Shown here: piece by piece, positions 7,992 to 8,885 of the stretch
How positions within the stretch are numbered: position 1 is the first letter of the stretch
How the letters are laid out: every line of letters starts with the position of its first letter
Assembly: GCA_024279745.1 (NCBI GenBank)
Contig: JAJRRE010000346.1
Location: 1 to 8,885, forward strand
DNA length: 8,885 bases
DNA from: Alphaproteobacteria bacterium
GTDB lineage: Bacteria; Pseudomonadota; Alphaproteobacteria; Rhizobiales; Hyphomicrobiaceae
Direction: 5' to 3'
Program-made: the position numbers and the translations under genes
Notes under the pieces: generated by a model
Told to the model about the DNA's origin: nothing
Seen by the model: the letters and a program-made list of their open reading frames with translations, nothing else
The model's database searches: none

Positions 7992-8639
7992 TTACCGGTC
8001 TTGCAAATCTTTGTGAGGCCGGTTTTTTGTGCCGCTTGAGCTTGAGCTGGAGCTGGCGCAATGGCGATCGACAATCGCCTGCACCATCGGTGCAAAATGC
8101 GAAAATGGCGGCGTCTTCATATCTTTGTGCTTGCCGGCATCGTCCAGATAACGGACCTGAATGATCTGCGCCAGATTGGGTTGCGTTTCAAACGAGGCAA
8201 CCTCTTCGGCGCTCATGGGACCGCCCTGCAATTGCAAAGAATGTAGTGAGGCCGATGAGAGGCGCTTGAGATAGTCCGGCCGTGTCGCGCATAAATAGCG
8301 TTTCGCCGCGACATGATAGCGGACACAATCGGTAATCACTGAGGGAAAGAAGCGCTCAAGCACTTTAGCGCCGGCTTCTTCATGGAAACGGTCTTTGGTA
8401 TCGCCAGATGAGTATGTGCCAAACTCACTGGTGAAATGGCCAATGTCATGCAGCAATGTGGCAACGATGATGGTCTCATCTAAATTGTTTTGCTCGCCAA
8501 TTGTCGCGCCTTGCAACATATGCTCGGCCATGGTCACCGCTTCACCAAGATACTCCTCCTCGCCGCGGCGCTCAAAGATATCTGCTATAAACGCAACGAT
8601 ATTGGACTGGGACAGCGTTGTGAAATCTGCTTGGGTCAC
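7992..8639 (-). CDS. PhnZ/TmpB-type HD-domain diiron oxygenase (organophosphonate C-P bond cleavage)
   Basis: This 215-residue protein belongs to the HD-domain mixed-valent diiron oxygenases, which cleave the C-P bond of 1-hydroxyalkylphosphonates to release phosphate. Residues correspond to PhnZ as I recall it: EYLGE (Tyr30, Glu33), His40, the HD pair in LLHDIGH (His64, Asp65), RFHEEAG (His86), YHVAAKRYLC (His109, Lys113), SLHSLQLQGGPMS (from 131) and YLDDAGK (Asp166/167). All six expected metal ligands therefore appear present. The HVAAKRYL and LQLQGG blocks separate this family from ordinary HD phosphohydrolases. The start is GTG 8639: GGAGG lies 7 bases upstream, and GTG overlaps the TGA of the upstream dioxygenase. 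The adjacent gamma-butyrobetaine-hydroxylase-like gene favours a TmpB role (e.g. on hydroxylated trimethylaminoethylphosphonate) over PhnZ, whose partner PhnY is a PhyH-type enzyme. The tail from about residue 195 is odd: seven serines, then 13 residues largely coded by the trxA terminator. Confidence 0.88.
   Translation of the reverse strand: MTQADFTTLSQSNIVAFIADIFERRGEEEYLGEAVTMAEHMLQGATIGEQNNLDETIIVATLLHDIGHFTSEFGTYSSGDTKDRFHEEAGAKVLERFFPSVITDCVRYHVAAKRYLCATRPDYLKRLSSASLHSLQLQGGPMSAEEVASFETQPNLAQIIQVRYLDDAGKHKDMKTPPFSHFAPMVQAIVDRHCASSSSSSSGTKNRPHKDLQDR
7994..8028 (+). terminator. Intrinsic terminator of trxA, embedded in the convergent HD gene
   Basis: The 14-base arm ACCGGTCTTGCAAA (7994-8007) pairs with TTTGTGAGGCCGGT (8010-8023), and a run of six T (8023-8028) follows. 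In plus-strand RNA every position pairs, with three G-U wobbles (7999/8018, 8002/8015, 8003/8014). Leaving the apical A-U open gives 13 pairs and a 4-base loop. In minus-strand RNA the same wobbles become A-C mismatches and no U-tract follows, so the element is built for the trxA transcript. The stem and T-run also encode the last 12 residues and part of the stop codon of the HD-domain gene on the minus strand. Confidence 0.9.
8034..8054 (-). repeat. Seven-serine codon run in the tail of the HD-domain oxygenase gene
   Basis: On the coding strand the codons alternate AGC and TCN (AGC TCC AGC TCA AGC TCA AGC), a degenerate 6-bp repeat of AGCTCA. It encodes Ser196-Ser202, just after the last helix expected for the family. 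The mix of AGC and TCN codons differs from both serine tracts in addB and addA. Confidence 0.88.
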
Positions 8640-8885
8640 GTCATGTCCTCCAAGGGCTGGGGGTGAGATGCACGGGTTTCTTGCAGGACCGCCAATTTGG
8701 ATAAAAGCGCATCCTTGTCGGCATAGCAGCCCTGCAACCATCGTGTTCCAGCGCCCGAATAGGCTTTGCGTGCGTGCAGGACGCGGGTGTTGTCGACGAT
8801 GAAACTTTCGCCGGGTTCAAGTCGGAAAGTCACTTCCATGGCCGGGTCGTCGATCAACTCGCCCATCCGCCGATAAGCTGCATAA
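8636..8885 (-). CDS. Gamma-butyrobetaine hydroxylase-like Fe(II)/2-oxoglutarate dioxygenase (TmpA-like), C-terminal part
   Basis: Only the last 82 residues are in the window; the reading frame continues past the right edge. They include DPAMEVTFRLEPGE, then VDNTRVLHARKAY and RWLQGCYADKDAL. This is the C-terminus of the TauD-fold gamma-butyrobetaine hydroxylase/trimethyllysine dioxygenase family. The His of RVLHAR is the expected distal iron ligand, and the Arg of RWLQG is the expected 2-oxoglutarate contact. Substrates in this family are quaternary ammonium compounds: gamma-butyrobetaine in carnitine metabolism, or 2-(trimethylamino)ethylphosphonate for TmpA. The stop overlaps the start of the PhnZ/TmpB-like gene, implying co-translation and consecutive steps, with hydroxylation next to phosphorus followed by C-P cleavage. 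That step order is inference from the known TmpA/TmpB pair. The promoter and first iron ligands lie outside the window. Confidence 0.87.
   Translation of the reverse strand, partial: YAAYRRMGELIDDPAMEVTFRLEPGESFIVDNTRVLHARKAYSGAGTRWLQGCYADKDALLSKLAVLQETRASHPQPLEDMT
8647..8651 (-). promoter_or_regulatory. Ribosome binding site that sets the GTG start of the HD gene
   Basis: On the minus strand GGAGG lies 7 bases before GTG 8639. This decides the start in favour of GTG over any ATG upstream in the same frame, such as the one at 8741, which would lie within the dioxygenase gene. The site is inside the last codons of that gene, and the stop and start share the bases GTGA. Confidence 0.8.

Noticed and set aside
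8640..8741. Earlier ATG start (8741) for the HD-domain oxygenase
   Set aside because: It would add 34 residues unlike the family and lies inside the dioxygenase gene. GTG 8639 has GGAGG at 7 bases and the typical stop-start overlap.

Overview
The window is a densely coding piece of an alphaproteobacterial chromosome. Three things point there: the gene order (MurU-like nucleotidyltransferase, addB, addA, trxA), the AddB subtype with no Walker A motif and no Fe-S cysteines, and the moderately high GC by eye. Genus and habitat cannot be read from the sequence. I see no tRNA, rRNA, CRISPR array, insertion sequence, prophage or toxin-antitoxin gene.

Plus strand, 1-7945. The window opens in the last ~63 codons of a sugar-nucleotidyltransferase. 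Its end overlaps the start of addB by 41 bases. addB (1213 aa) and addA (1239 aa) are 3 bases apart and encode the two subunits of the helicase-nuclease that processes double-strand DNA ends for RecA. A 100-base gap with a possible promoter leads to trxA (thioredoxin, 108 aa). A strong intrinsic terminator closes this strand at 7994-8028.

Minus strand, 8885-7992. A convergent two-gene unit begins beyond the right edge. First comes the last 82 residues of a gamma-butyrobetaine-hydroxylase-like Fe(II)/2-oxoglutarate dioxygenase. Its stop overlaps the GTG start of a PhnZ/TmpB-type HD-domain diiron oxygenase (215 aa). This pairing matches the known TmpA/TmpB scheme for oxidative breakdown of quaternary-ammonium alkylphosphonates, so the likeliest role is organophosphonate use. 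The substrate itself is inference.

The most unusual feature is low-complexity, Ser/Asn/Gly-rich sequence in AddB (an internal 9-bp repeat and an 18/12-bp repeat tail), at the AddA N-terminus (nine consecutive Ser) and in the HD-protein tail (seven consecutive Ser). Each tract uses a different serine codon set, so they probably arose independently. The trxA terminator is also embedded in the last codons of the convergent HD gene. I see no clearly undescribed biological system here. The phosphonate-oxygenase pair and the terminator/poly-Ser tail are the parts most worth checking.
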